Shown here one piece after another: positions 17,298-25,644 of a stretch of 64,000 nucleotides of DNA; position 1 is the first letter of the stretch, and each line of letters begins with the position of its first letter. Source of the stretch: ENR-C587 sp942493235 (lineage in GTDB: Bacteria; Bacteroidota; Ignavibacteria; Kapaibacteriales; UBA2268). The translations under genes and the position numbers were made by a program. The DNA lies in the NCBI GenBank assembly GCA_942493235.1, contig OW818676.1, positions 1,240,001 through 1,304,000 of the forward strand, in the 5' to 3' direction. Below the pieces are notes generated by a model. It had not been told where the DNA came from. It ran no database searches and worked only from the letters and a program-made list of their open reading frames with translations.

Positions 17298-17563
17298 TAT
17301 ATAAAATATTAATATTGCCTACCGCTGAAGAAGATTTATCTTGGCTAAAAAAAAATGATAAAGCCACTTACATCAAATGTTTTGATATAATAAGAGCAAT
17401 GACTCTATCACCTCGCGAAGGAATAGGAAAACCGGAAAGATTGAAATATTTTGATAAAGAAGTATATAGTCGCCGAATAAATCAGTCAGACAGACTTATT
17501 TATACTATTTATGAAAATGTAAAAGAAATAGATATTTCTTCTTGTAGGGGACATTATGAATAA
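17294..17563 (+). CDS. yoeB: YoeB/Txe-family mRNA interferase toxin
   Basis: An 89-aa RelE-fold toxin with YoeB hallmarks: SPREGIGKPERLKYFDKEVYSRRI, then DRLIYTIYENVKEIDISSCRGHYE with the terminal HY. YoeB cuts mRNA in the ribosomal A site. It starts with TTG in the overlap with the antitoxin. Its stop lies inside the start of the next Rhs tip (8-bp overlap), a strong case for translational coupling. Confidence 0.9.
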   Translation: MIYKILILPTAEEDLSWLKKNDKATYIKCFDIIRAMTLSPREGIGKPERLKYFDKEVYSRRINQSDRLIYTIYENVKEIDISSCRGHYE

Positions 17564-18479
17564 TGCTATCCCATTTGGTATGAAGATGAACTCCCGCTCA
17601 TATACCGACCCATCCTACTCCCACCGCTACGGCTTTAATGGGATGCCGGAGGATAATGAGCTAAAGGGAGAGGGAAATTCATTAGATTTTGGTGCCAGAT
17701 TCTATGACCCGAGAGTGGGCAGATTCTTGAGATTGGATCCTTTATATAATAAATATCCGAATATCAGTCCTTATGTTGCTTTTGCTGATAATCCGATTAT
17801 GTATATTGATCTTGATGGATGGGATTGGATATTATCAAAGGGTAATAAAATAATTTGGTATGCAGGAAATTATGGAGATACAAAGACTGTGTTAAAATCA
17901 TTCAAAGCTACCTCTGGAATTGATAAAGCTGCTGGTACTCAAAATGGAAAACCATTTACTGTTGACGGTCGAAATTCTAAATATCAAAGCATCCCCAACA
18001 TTGGTCCTACACCAGAAGGAAAATATAGAATTAATTTAATACCTGATCCAAATAGAGTGGCAGAAGCAAATACAAAAGGAGAGATTATGCCAAATTCTGA
18101 AGGAGGAATAGAAAAATTACCTGAATTTGTTCCAAATCCTGATAATCCATCATATGGATGGATGTATCCTGATTGGGGTAAATTAAGGGCACATTTAGAA
18201 CCCATAAATGTAACAGGAGCTGTTTCAGATGATGTTGATCCTAAACATGGCAGAAATATAAATTCATTCTATTTTCATGATTCAGAAAAAGGCTATACGC
18301 ATGGGTGTACAGAAGTAGAAAGTTCATTTTTTGAGATGTTGATAAATTACAGAAATGCCGGAAATAAATCAATAGATGTTAAAATTGATTACCCAAATAA
18401 TAATTACAATACTAATGGCGGAACTAAAAAGGAAGAGACTAAGAAGGAAAATATTGGAGAAGAATCAGATGGTAACTAA
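17556..18479 (+). CDS. Rhs core tip with L,D-transpeptidase-like toxin
   Basis: A 307-aa orphan tip. Core in residues ~6-88, with DPDG changed to DLDGWD. The toxin domain carries IPNIGPTPEGKYRI and, later, FYFHDSEKGYTHGCTEV (H241, H249, C251). This H...HGC arrangement resembles the YkuD/DUF2778 (Tlde1-type) family, which alters peptidoglycan crosslinks in target cells. The end is charged and lysine-rich. It overlaps the YoeB stop by 8 bp and the immunity start by 11 bp. A periplasmic target agrees with the exported immunity candidate. Confidence 0.8.
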   Translation: MNNAIPFGMKMNSRSYTDPSYSHRYGFNGMPEDNELKGEGNSLDFGARFYDPRVGRFLRLDPLYNKYPNISPYVAFADNPIMYIDLDGWDWILSKGNKIIWYAGNYGDTKTVLKSFKATSGIDKAAGTQNGKPFTVDGRNSKYQSIPNIGPTPEGKYRINLIPDPNRVAEANTKGEIMPNSEGGIEKLPEFVPNPDNPSYGWMYPDWGKLRAHLEPINVTGAVSDDVDPKHGRNINSFYFHDSEKGYTHGCTEVESSFFEMLINYRNAGNKSIDVKIDYPNNNYNTNGGTKKEETKKENIGEESDGN

Positions 18480-18912
18480 ACTTTTCTATATATTAATATT
18501 TGTGTCCACTTATTGTCATTCTTTTTCTCAGTGTGAATATTTGTCAGCAAGAGCAAGCTTAAAAAATGATAGTGTTTTTGTTGAAATAATGAATAATTCC
18601 ACAAGTGATACAATGTTATTGACTTTGTATTTACAGAATAAAATTGATTCTAATTGGGTAGCGCGATCTGACGATATATTTTGTGATAATACAAGTCCTA
18701 AGACTACTATTGTATTCATTATGCCTAATCAAATAATTAATTTATCGGCTGTTCTGTCAGACGCAAATGAAATTGATTTCAATAATATTGATATATCATC
18801 GTCAAAAATTATTTTTTATGACAGTCCCTTATCTTATAGAGTTTTAATTAAAGTACTTGAAAATTTAGAGGGAAGTATAAAATGTAAAGCTTATTCCAAT
18901 GTTTTTTATTAG
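18469..18912 (+). CDS. Exported predicted immunity protein
   Basis: About 147 aa from ATG 18469, preferred over an upstream start at 18376 because a clean signal peptide (MVTKLFYILIFVSTYCHSFS) begins there. The mature part looks like a small beta-sandwich. It overlaps the transpeptidase-like toxin by 11 bp. No family recognised; assigned by position and export signal. Confidence 0.6.
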   Translation: MVTKLFYILIFVSTYCHSFSQCEYLSARASLKNDSVFVEIMNNSTSDTMLLTLYLQNKIDSNWVARSDDIFCDNTSPKTTIVFIMPNQIINLSAVLSDANEIDFNNIDISSSKIIFYDSPLSYRVLIKVLENLEGSIKCKAYSNVFY

Positions 18913-19017
18913 ATAAACATTGAATATTTATTTTCTAATATTTTATAATTTATCACAAATGAATATGTCTTTGTTGTTTTGAAGGATTACAATGATTTAA
19001 ATCACAAATATTAATAT
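18913..19017 (+). other. Short spacer without gene
   Basis: AT-rich spacer between the transpeptidase immunity gene and a HEPN leader fragment. No gene or clear repeat seen. Confidence 0.4.
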
Positions 19018-19198
19018 TTTAATAAGCGTCTTTCATAATATGGATATAGATATACAATACAATTATTGGAAAGATTCTGAAGAAGATGATTTGCAAATAT
19101 TTGATTTTCAAAGTTATGAAAGAGGTTATGTAGAACCAAGAAAAGATCAAACAGAGCCTAATAAAAATGAAAATGATAAACCCAAAAAAAAGAAATAA
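19018..19198 (+). pseudogene. HEPN 5' fragment joined to a foreign tail
   Basis: A 52-codon frame from ATG 19040: MDIDIQYNYWKDSEEDDLQ equals the start of the HEPN gene at 9459, then it switches to FDFQSYERGY and a Lys-rich tail ending in KPKKKK. The 22-bp leader (AATAAGCGTCTTTCATAAT) is shared with 9436 and 22800. I read this as a recombinant: a HEPN start fused to the last ~30 codons of a lost Rhs toxin. It precedes an exported protein gene, probably that toxin's immunity. Confidence 0.6.
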
Positions 19199-19204
19199 AA
19201 AAAA

Positions 19205-19840
19205 ATGAGTATTATTAAAATATGTTTTATAATATCTTTCATCCTTTTGTTTAGCGAATATACTATTTGTCAAGAAAAAGATGAATATCATAAAAAATTG
19301 CTTTCTGTGCCTAAAGAAATTAAACTGCAGTGTGTTTTTGAATTGGAGAAATTAGAAAAAGATGACTCTTTGAGTAAACGAATTAGAGATTTATTTTTAG
19401 ATTCACTAAAGGATTGGAAAAATAAAAAATTAAAATATACTAATTACCAAAATAGTTCCTTTGAATTTATACCAAATATTGTCTGCTTTAACTCAAGCCG
19501 AGATAAAGGATTAATATTTATTTTACAGATTGATAAAAGTAAAAAAGGGGATTATTCAATTAGATTTAACTTATGTGTTAAAGAAAACAACGAATGGGGT
19601 TTCTACACTTATAATATAGCAGACTATTTTTTACAAAAATCTAAACTAATTAAAGATTATCCGAAAGCTAAGAAGATTAAAATTAATGGCGTAAATTTTG
19701 GTTATTTAATTGCGTTATTTTATGATATGCTGGCAGTAAATTATTTTCTTGATTCAGATTGTACAATTAATGATTACTTTATAAATGGATTTTATCGTGA
19801 TGACACAAAAGAAATGCATGAAGAGTTTTTTAAACAGTAA
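19205..19840 (+). CDS. Exported protein, probable orphan immunity
   Basis: A 211-aa protein with a signal peptide (SIIKICFIISFILLFSEYTIC). A charged helical segment (PKEIKLQCVFELEKLEKDDSL) is followed by a mixed region. No family recognised. It lies 6 bp after the chimeric tail, in the immunity position, and before Rhs core copy 13. Confidence 0.5.
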   Translation: MSIIKICFIISFILLFSEYTICQEKDEYHKKLLSVPKEIKLQCVFELEKLEKDDSLSKRIRDLFLDSLKDWKNKKLKYTNYQNSSFEFIPNIVCFNSSRDKGLIFILQIDKSKKGDYSIRFNLCVKENNEWGFYTYNIADYFLQKSKLIKDYPKAKKIKINGVNFGYLIALFYDMLAVNYFLDSDCTINDYFINGFYRDDTKEMHEEFFKQ

Positions 19841-19876
19841 ATAAATATATATGATTTTAAATTTGAATGACAAATA

Positions 19877-19920
19877 CCTACTCCCACCGCTACGGCTTCA
19901 ATGGGATGGTGGAGGATAAT
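19877..19920 (+). repeat. Rhs core fragment, copy 13
   Basis: About 44 bp of core covering TYSHRYGFNGMVEDN codons, breaking off after GGAGGATAAT exactly as copy 1 does. The next MNT/HEPN module starts with a leader nearly identical to that at 75-121. Confidence 0.8.
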
Positions 19921-19967
19921 CAAACAAATATCTTGCTTAAAACAATATAAATCATTAAATTGCAATT

Positions 19968-20300
19968 ATGTGTGAAGAAATAAAAAATATAACAGACGAA
20001 ATATTAAGCAGGCTAAATAAAGAATTTGACCCGCTAAATGTATATTTGTTTGGTTCTTATGCTTGGGGCATACCCAATCAAGACAGCGATTTAGACTTAT
20101 TAGTAGTTATTGAGCAGACTAAAGATTCTAAAATATTACGCGAACGGAAAGCCTATAAGTCATTGAGAGATATGAAATTGATATTGCCTATCGATATTTT
20201 AGTAAGAACAAAAGATGAAATATTTCAATATTTAGAAGATAAAAACTCCATTTATAATAAAATTTATAACAGTGGCAAGTTATTATATGAAAAGTATTAA
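19968..20300 (+). CDS. MNT-type nucleotidyltransferase antitoxin
   Basis: A 110-aa protein with VYLFGSYAWGIPNQDSDLD, the GS-x9-DxD nucleotidyltransferase motif, and a later IDILV strand with the third acidic residue. It is a diverged paralogue of the gene at 122-445, but its leader is almost unchanged, which suggests that the leader and junction were copied by recombination. It overlaps the HEPN gene by 14 bp. Confidence 0.88.
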   Translation: MCEEIKNITDEILSRLNKEFDPLNVYLFGSYAWGIPNQDSDLDLLVVIEQTKDSKILRERKAYKSLRDMKLILPIDILVRTKDEIFQYLEDKNSIYNKIYNSGKLLYEKY

Positions 20301-20685
20301 TTTACCTGAGAAATGGCTTGAGAAATCAAGAACTGATTTACTTTCTGCTAAAAAATTGGCAAACGGAGAAACAAAATATTTAGAAACAGCTGTGTACCAT
20401 TGCCAGCAATCCGGCGAAAAAGCGTTAAAAGCATTCTTAGTTTCTAAGTCAATAAATTTTCCTAAAACTCACGATTTAACTTTTCTAATCAAGCTATCCA
20501 TTGATTCTGATGATAGTTTTAAACAATTATATGAAGAATGCGAAATCTTAACCCCTTATTCTGTTGAATATCGCTATCCTGATGACATTGCCGAGCCTTC
20601 CGTAGAAGACTACGAATTGGCTTGTAAATCATCTTTTAAAATATTTGATTTTGTCTCCGATAAACTATTATTAAAATTATTATGA
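20287..20685 (+). CDS. HEPN-domain toxin
   Basis: About 132 aa from ATG 20287; a GTG at 20272 is less likely because the paralogue at 432 has the same 14-bp overlap. HEPN markers: AVYHCQQSGEKALKAFL, KTHDLTFLI and EYRYPDDIAEPS. No Rx4HxY motif seen. Its stop (TGA at 20683) overlaps the ATG at 20682 that opens the next Rhs tip. Confidence 0.85.
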   Translation: MKSINLPEKWLEKSRTDLLSAKKLANGETKYLETAVYHCQQSGEKALKAFLVSKSINFPKTHDLTFLIKLSIDSDDSFKQLYEECEILTPYSVEYRYPDDIAEPSVEDYELACKSSFKIFDFVSDKLLLKLL

Positions 20686-21680
20686 TTATTATGTCTTACT
20701 CCCGCTCATATACCGACCCTACATACTCCCATCGCTACGGCTTTAATGGGATGCCGGAAGATAATGAGCTGAAGGGAGAGGGGAATTCATTAGATTTTGG
20801 TGCCAGATTCTATGACCCGAGAGTGGGCAGATTTTTGAGCTTGGATCCGTTATATAATAAATATCCGAATTTAAGTCCCTATGTAGCGTTTGCTGATAAT
20901 CCAGTAATGTTTGTAGATCCGGATGGGAGAATCATTACAGACGCATTGAGAACAAATGTAGTTACACCTTTAGACAATTGGTACACAAATAGTATAAATA
21001 CACTATTAAATATGGACTGTAAAGGTAATGTTGATAAAGAAAACTTAAGAACTACATTACTAAGTAGAGCAAGAATTGAATATTCTGAGTTTCAAGCTCA
21101 AGTCCAAGTATTGAATGCTTCACTAATCAAATATGACTATTTTCAAGCATATGTACCCGTTAATCCAAATGTGGGAGGTAAAATAAGACCGGAAGTTGTG
21201 AAAAATGATGATAAAATTTTACTTTCATGGTCTATTGGAATTCAATTAAATTTCCATCAACAAAACAATGAAAATAAAAGACATGAATGGGAGCATTTAT
21301 TTGATTTTGAAATGTGTAGAATTAATTTCAAATCAAATGGTGATGCAGGATATTTTTATGATAGGCATGACGAAGTTAAAGCTTTTAATAAAATGTACAC
21401 AATAATGGATATTAATCAATTTATTAATGGCTATGGAAATTTTTATAGATTAATGGAACCACGAACAATCGATAATTTAGACAGAAATTATAATAATTTA
21501 TCAAAACAAGATCTTGGTCTTTTTAATAATGATGGAAGTATAAATTTTAACACATTTCAAAACGAATTAAGTGTTGATGTCCTAGATCAATTGTCAATCT
21601 TTAATTATCATAGAGTAACAGATGCTGTTAAAAATACCATTGAAGGACATCAGAATTCAGAAGCGACTAGAACAGAATAA
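20682..21680 (+). CDS. Rhs core tip with zincin toxin domain
   Basis: A 332-aa orphan tip. Two starts are possible: ATG 20682, overlapping the HEPN stop, or ATG 20691. Core to residue ~82 (VDPDGR). The toxin domain has HEWEH at residues 201-205, the zinc-binding HExxH, with a candidate third ligand in DRHDEVKAF (H229, E231), so a gluzincin-like protease is plausible. The C-terminus ends in polar helices. It is followed after 30 bp by an exported protein. Confidence 0.83.
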   Translation: MIIMSYSRSYTDPTYSHRYGFNGMPEDNELKGEGNSLDFGARFYDPRVGRFLSLDPLYNKYPNLSPYVAFADNPVMFVDPDGRIITDALRTNVVTPLDNWYTNSINTLLNMDCKGNVDKENLRTTLLSRARIEYSEFQAQVQVLNASLIKYDYFQAYVPVNPNVGGKIRPEVVKNDDKILLSWSIGIQLNFHQQNNENKRHEWEHLFDFEMCRINFKSNGDAGYFYDRHDEVKAFNKMYTIMDINQFINGYGNFYRLMEPRTIDNLDRNYNNLSKQDLGLFNNDGSINFNTFQNELSVDVLDQLSIFNYHRVTDAVKNTIEGHQNSEATRTE

Positions 21681-21710
21681 ATATCAATTAATTAATAGAG
21701 AAATAAATAT

Positions 21711-22745
21711 ATGTTATTATTGCTTTTAATAAGTTTGAATCTAATAAGTAATTTTTCTCCAAATTTTTATGATTTTCCGCCGAATCAGATTGACAATTGT
21801 AAACCTTTTAATATTTACAATGATACGCTTAATATTTATATTAATGTTTATTTTAATTCTGAGGGAGATGGGATAAAAGATATTGTAATTGATGATTCTT
21901 GCTTTATTTTCTATAAAGATAAATTAGTATATTCATTTATTCCTTTATGGACTAACCCAAGTAACCGTTTCATAGAAAGAGATAATTCAGGAATATTTTC
22001 AAATTATGTCATATCAAATACCTTACAAGGGAAGAAACCATTAACATTATATAACCTATATACTGGGAAAAATACTATTTATAATACACATTTTCAGAGT
22101 GATGATTATACAATAGAAATTATTAATGATGATACGATTTTAGTTCAAAGCAATTCTCCCTGTGTTTATTGTAAAATTACAAAAGATACAATTCTTAATA
22201 TAAATAGTGATATTATAAATAATATTAGAAACTCATTAGAAGGTGTAAATAATATCAGTTTGAGCAAAGTTCTGTACTTAGAAAATAATCTTCTTATTTA
22301 TAGATTATTTTCTTCCAAAAATTACAATAAGAAATATTATTTGATTTACAATAACAAACTAACAGATTCAATAAGTAATTTATCTGGTAGGTATATAAAG
22401 CGATTTAATTCATTTGTGCATCTTATAAGATATGACACAATTAACAATGTGCCATTAATTCAATTATATAAGATAGACGATGGCAAATTTATTAAAGAAT
22501 CAAATGATAGTGTGTTTTATAATTATTTTATAGATAATAAATTAAATAGATATAAGATATACGATTATAATTTTGTCTATTACATTGGGGACACTTATAT
22601 TATAGATATAAATGATGAAATTAAAACTACTACCTTGTTTTATGATTCTAAATTCAATAAATTCTTTGAACCTAAAATAAAATATTTTGAGATAATTAAA
22701 AGCGATGGCAAATTTAAAGAAATTAAATATACTCCAAAAAATTAA
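21711..22745 (+). CDS. Exported predicted immunity protein
   Basis: A 344-aa protein with an N-terminal signal (LLLLLISLNLISNFS). The mature part is Asn-, Asp- and Tyr-rich and beta-rich. The C-terminal LFYDSKFNKFFEPKIKYF is similar to the 7980 gene's end, which also pairs with a zincin tip. That supports shared function as zincin immunity proteins. Assigned by position and paralogy. Confidence 0.62.
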   Translation: MLLLLLISLNLISNFSPNFYDFPPNQIDNCKPFNIYNDTLNIYINVYFNSEGDGIKDIVIDDSCFIFYKDKLVYSFIPLWTNPSNRFIERDNSGIFSNYVISNTLQGKKPLTLYNLYTGKNTIYNTHFQSDDYTIEIINDDTILVQSNSPCVYCKITKDTILNINSDIINNIRNSLEGVNNISLSKVLYLENNLLIYRLFSSKNYNKKYYLIYNNKLTDSISNLSGRYIKRFNSFVHLIRYDTINNVPLIQLYKIDDGKFIKESNDSVFYNYFIDNKLNRYKIYDYNFVYYIGDTYIIDINDEIKTTTLFYDSKFNKFFEPKIKYFEIIKSDGKFKEIKYTPKN

Positions 22746-22798
22746 ATGTTTTCAGCAATACGCTTTCATTAATATAACGAACAATAAGTATATTTTCA

Positions 22799-23091
22799 TT
22801 TTAATAAGCGTCTTTCATAATATGGATATAGATATACAATACAATTATTGGAAAGATTCTACAGAAGTTGATTTACTAGGTTATGAAGGTTTCAAAGGTG
22901 CTTATAAAAGAGGTAGTAATAGTATCCTAATGGTTTATTATGAGTCTGGAAAACCGACTTTATGGGATTTATGGAATCTATTTGGAGGCGAGCCTAAATG
23001 TGTTACTTATAGAATTGATACAAATGGAGGTAAAATAACAAATGTTCAAAAAAGCGATGGGGATATACATAATGAAAATGATACTGAATAA
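22799..23091 (+). pseudogene. HEPN 5' fragment fused to a toxin tail
   Basis: From ATG 22822 the frame reads MDIDIQYNYWKDSTEVDL, the HEPN start, then LGYEGFKGAYKRGSN, PTLWDLWNLFGG and a polar end DIHNENDTE. The second part looks like the last ~70 codons of a polymorphic toxin. The leader (AATAAGCGTCTTTCATAAT) is shared with 9436 and 19019. The frame overlaps the next gene by 20 bp, as toxin-immunity pairs here do. Likely a recombination remnant, though it could still be translated. Confidence 0.6.
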
Positions 23092-24076
23092 TCTGAAAGA
23101 TATTAAATATTTTTTTGTTCTTATAATATTATTATATTCTTGTAGTGGCATAAATGAAGTTAAAAAGTTTAATGAAACTCAGGTAAAGGACACAAGCTTA
23201 ATTAATGTATATAATCATTATTTCAATGTTTCTGACTGTGAAAAAATTACTATTTTAGATTCAATGATTCGTGAGTGTCAGTATCTAAATGAAAATTTAT
23301 ACAAAACTATCAATTCATTACCAAAATATAAACAAGAAGAATATTTTATATGTGATTATACACGTCCTGATTTATCTTACTTTAATGGATTCATTGATGA
23401 TTCTATAATTTCAATAATACTATCAAATATGAAAAATTGCTATAATGATGATTATCAAATATTATTATTGGATTTTATAAGTTATTTTCAACATAAAACA
23501 AATAAAGCATTTTTTCAAGAACCTTATACTGAAATTAACCAAATGAAAAGAGATAGGTATAAGATGGCATATTCCGACTTAGCTCGTCTTGTTCATTACA
23601 TGTCAATTTCATTATATGAAGGGAATTTATTGATTTTAAAGGATTATTTCGGTTGTGATACTGTAATTACTTCTGAGAAATATTTTATAGATATAGAATT
23701 AGATTCAGCATCAGTAGCAAATTACATAAAACAGAAATATAAATTTTATAAATTAGATACTAATAGCCTTATCATTAAACCATTATTGCCATCATATATT
23801 TATAATGTTGAATTTTATACTTCCGGTAAATGGAATTATTTTAATATCCAATTATATATCGGAAATAACTGTTGGGATTATAATAAAATTCAAAAATATT
23901 ATGACCAAAATAAATCTACATTTGAATTATATGAGCAAAAAAAGAAGATTGTACATGAAAAATCTACTATGATGCATTTGGGTAATGAAATAAAAGACAA
24001 AGCATTTCAGCAGTATTATTATTTTTTAAATAGTGATTATCCTATTCAAGGATTATATAACCATAGTATTGAATGA
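23072..24076 (+). CDS. Predicted immunity lipoprotein, orphan
   Basis: About 334 aa from ATG 23072, chosen over 23042 because the signal (FFVLIILLYSCSG) then sits close to the start. The Cys follows a lipobox-like LLYSC, so it is probably lipidated. No recognised family. The mature part contains many Tyr and Asp residues. It follows the toxin tail at 22822, so I infer it is the immunity gene of a lost toxin. Confidence 0.55.
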   Translation: MKMILNNLKDIKYFFVLIILLYSCSGINEVKKFNETQVKDTSLINVYNHYFNVSDCEKITILDSMIRECQYLNENLYKTINSLPKYKQEEYFICDYTRPDLSYFNGFIDDSIISIILSNMKNCYNDDYQILLLDFISYFQHKTNKAFFQEPYTEINQMKRDRYKMAYSDLARLVHYMSISLYEGNLLILKDYFGCDTVITSEKYFIDIELDSASVANYIKQKYKFYKLDTNSLIIKPLLPSYIYNVEFYTSGKWNYFNIQLYIGNNCWDYNKIQKYYDQNKSTFELYEQKKKIVHEKSTMMHLGNEIKDKAFQQYYYFLNSDYPIQGLYNHSIE

Positions 24077-24107
24077 AATTATTAGTACTTCTTTTTGTTG
24101 AGTCAAT

Positions 24108-24146
24108 GCTGAAAGGAGAGGGGAATTCGCTTGATTTTGGTATTAC
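24108..24146 (+). repeat. Rhs core fragment, copy 15, 5'-truncated
   Basis: Only the 3' part of the core remains, covering ELKGEGNSLDFG codons (GGAGAGGGGAATTC and following). It joins the lipoprotein gene to a HicBA module. Confidence 0.75.
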
Positions 24147-24212
24147 TGAAAAACTACAAAATAAATCAAGTAGTGTTCGTCTATTGTATAGTACAATATA
24201 AACGAGAAGAAA

Positions 24213-24413
24213 ATGAAAATTAAAACGATAATACATGAAGAAGACGGCGGTTATTGGGCTGAAGTACCTTCTATACCCGGCTGTTCTACTCAAGGCGACA
24301 CTATCGAAGAGCTGATTCAAAATTTGTATGAAGCGATTGAGGGTTGTCTTAGTGTTGATTTAGAAGCATATCAGTGTACCGGAAATTCCCGCATTATGGA
24401 ATTGGCAATATGA
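24213..24413 (+). CDS. hicB: HicB-like antitoxin
   Basis: A 66-aa protein: MKIKTIIHEEDGGYWAEVPS followed by IPGCSTQGDTIEELIQNL is a textbook HicB (partial RNase H) sequence. No separate DNA-binding domain, so repression may need HicA. The hicA gene starts in its final ATGA. Confidence 0.92.
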   Translation: MKIKTIIHEEDGGYWAEVPSIPGCSTQGDTIEELIQNLYEAIEGCLSVDLEAYQCTGNSRIMELAI

Positions 24414-24616
24414 AATCAATTAGTGGCAAAGATTTAGCTAAATTATTAGAAAAATTTGGCTGGCAACTTGCACGTATTAATGGTAGCCACTATATTTACA
24501 TTAAAGACGGTTGTATCGAGCGAATTTCAATCCCAATTCATGCTAATAAAGACATCAAAATAGGTCTTTTGAAACATATCTTGAAAACAGCTGGAATCTC
24601 CGAAAATGAAATATAA
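24410..24616 (+). CDS. hicA: HicA mRNA interferase toxin
   Basis: A 68-aa protein from ATG 24410: GKDLAKLLEKFGWQLARING, then the catalytic GSHYIY and the ISIPIHANKDIKIGLLKHIL segment. All standard HicA features are present. It is directly followed by Rhs core copy 16. Confidence 0.92.
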   Translation: MKSISGKDLAKLLEKFGWQLARINGSHYIYIKDGCIERISIPIHANKDIKIGLLKHILKTAGISENEI

Positions 24617-24767
24617 AATCAATAATTATTTCCTATTTGGTATGAAGATTAACTCCCGCTTATATACTGACCCTACCTACTCCCACCGCTACGGCTTTAA
24701 TGGGATGATGGAAGACTTTGAGCTGAAGGGAGAGGGGAATTCGCTTGATTTTGGTATAATTGACTAA
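24617..24767 (+). repeat. Rhs core fragment, copy 16
   Basis: Core from the NYFPFGM codons to LDFGIID, then stop. In-frame ATG at 24642. It differs from copy 3 by only a few bases and marks the left edge of the duplicated cassette. Confidence 0.85.
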
Positions 24768-24845
24768 TCAAAATTCGATTTTATAAAATATATTATTAGG
24801 TCGCTCGTATTTATTTTTACATAATAATATATCGGAATAAACATA

Positions 24846-25073
24846 ATGAAAACTATGCAACTAAATCTTCCCGACAGTTTAGAAATCTCTGCTATAAATA
24901 TGCTTAGATTTTTGTCTGCTAAACTTTATGAATCAGGAAAAGTCAGTTTAGGACAGGCAGCAGAGATTGCCGGACTTAGTAAAATCAGTTTTAGCGAAAT
25001 CCTCTCTGATTATGATGTTATGCTCATTAATTATTCTGCAGAAGATGCCATTAACGATGCAATCAAACTTTAA
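24846..25073 (+). CDS. UPF0175-family antitoxin, second copy
   Basis: A 75-aa protein identical to that at 1977-2204, with the same 78-bp leader. Family features are as given for that gene. Identity over this distance indicates recent duplication or ongoing gene conversion. Confidence 0.85.
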   Translation: MKTMQLNLPDSLEISAINMLRFLSAKLYESGKVSLGQAAEIAGLSKISFSEILSDYDVMLINYSAEDAINDAIKL

Positions 25074-25527
25074 TACTATAATTGCAGATACATCTTGTTT
25101 GATTTTACTATCCAAAATCAATAGGTTAAACATTCTCAATAAAATGTTTGGTACTGTTTCAATTACAAAAATTGTAGCAGATGAATTTTCTGAATTCCTG
25201 CCGGACTATATACAAGTTGTTAAAAATATAAATGATAAGTCGATTGAAATTTTGAAATTAAGTCTTGATATTGGCGAAGCCTCATCAATTGCATTAGCTC
25301 TTGAGATTGACAATTCATTGTTAATAATCGATGACCTCAAAGGCAGGAAATTATGTGAAAGCTTGAAAATAAATTTCAGCGGAAGTATAGGTCTATTAAT
25401 TAAAGCACTTAGAGAGAAAATAATAGAAGACCCGATTGAACTTTTAAAAGATATTAAAGCAACAAATTTCAGAATATCCGATTCAATATTGAAATTGCTA
25501 TCCACTATAAATCCCGATAATATTTAA
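25057..25527 (+). CDS. DUF3368 PIN-like toxin, second copy
   Basis: About 156 aa, differing from the 2188 copy at roughly five bases within about 75 bp (around 25187-25250), giving one clear amino-acid change (VVKNIN for VVNNIN). The remainder is identical. Acidic residues ADTS, GEASS and IIDDLK are conserved. It ends 2 bp before the ATG of Rhs core copy 17. Confidence 0.85.
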   Translation: MQSNFNTIIADTSCLILLSKINRLNILNKMFGTVSITKIVADEFSEFLPDYIQVVKNINDKSIEILKLSLDIGEASSIALALEIDNSLLIIDDLKGRKLCESLKINFSGSIGLLIKALREKIIEDPIELLKDIKATNFRISDSILKLLSTINPDNI

Positions 25528-25529
25528 TT

Positions 25530-25607
25530 ATGCCGAATTCCCGCTCATATACCGACCCATCTTACTCCCACCGCTACGGCTTTAATGGGATGGTGGAGGA
25601 GTTATAA
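25530..25607 (+). repeat. Rhs core fragment, copy 17 (own ATG)
   Basis: A 25-codon frame MPNSRSYTDPSYSHRYGF to GMVEEL and stop. The core ends at GTGGAGGA, earlier than most copies. A HicBA module follows. Confidence 0.82.
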
Positions 25608-25644
25608 TATTCCTTATTAATTAGCGTCTTTCCTTTTTATTATA

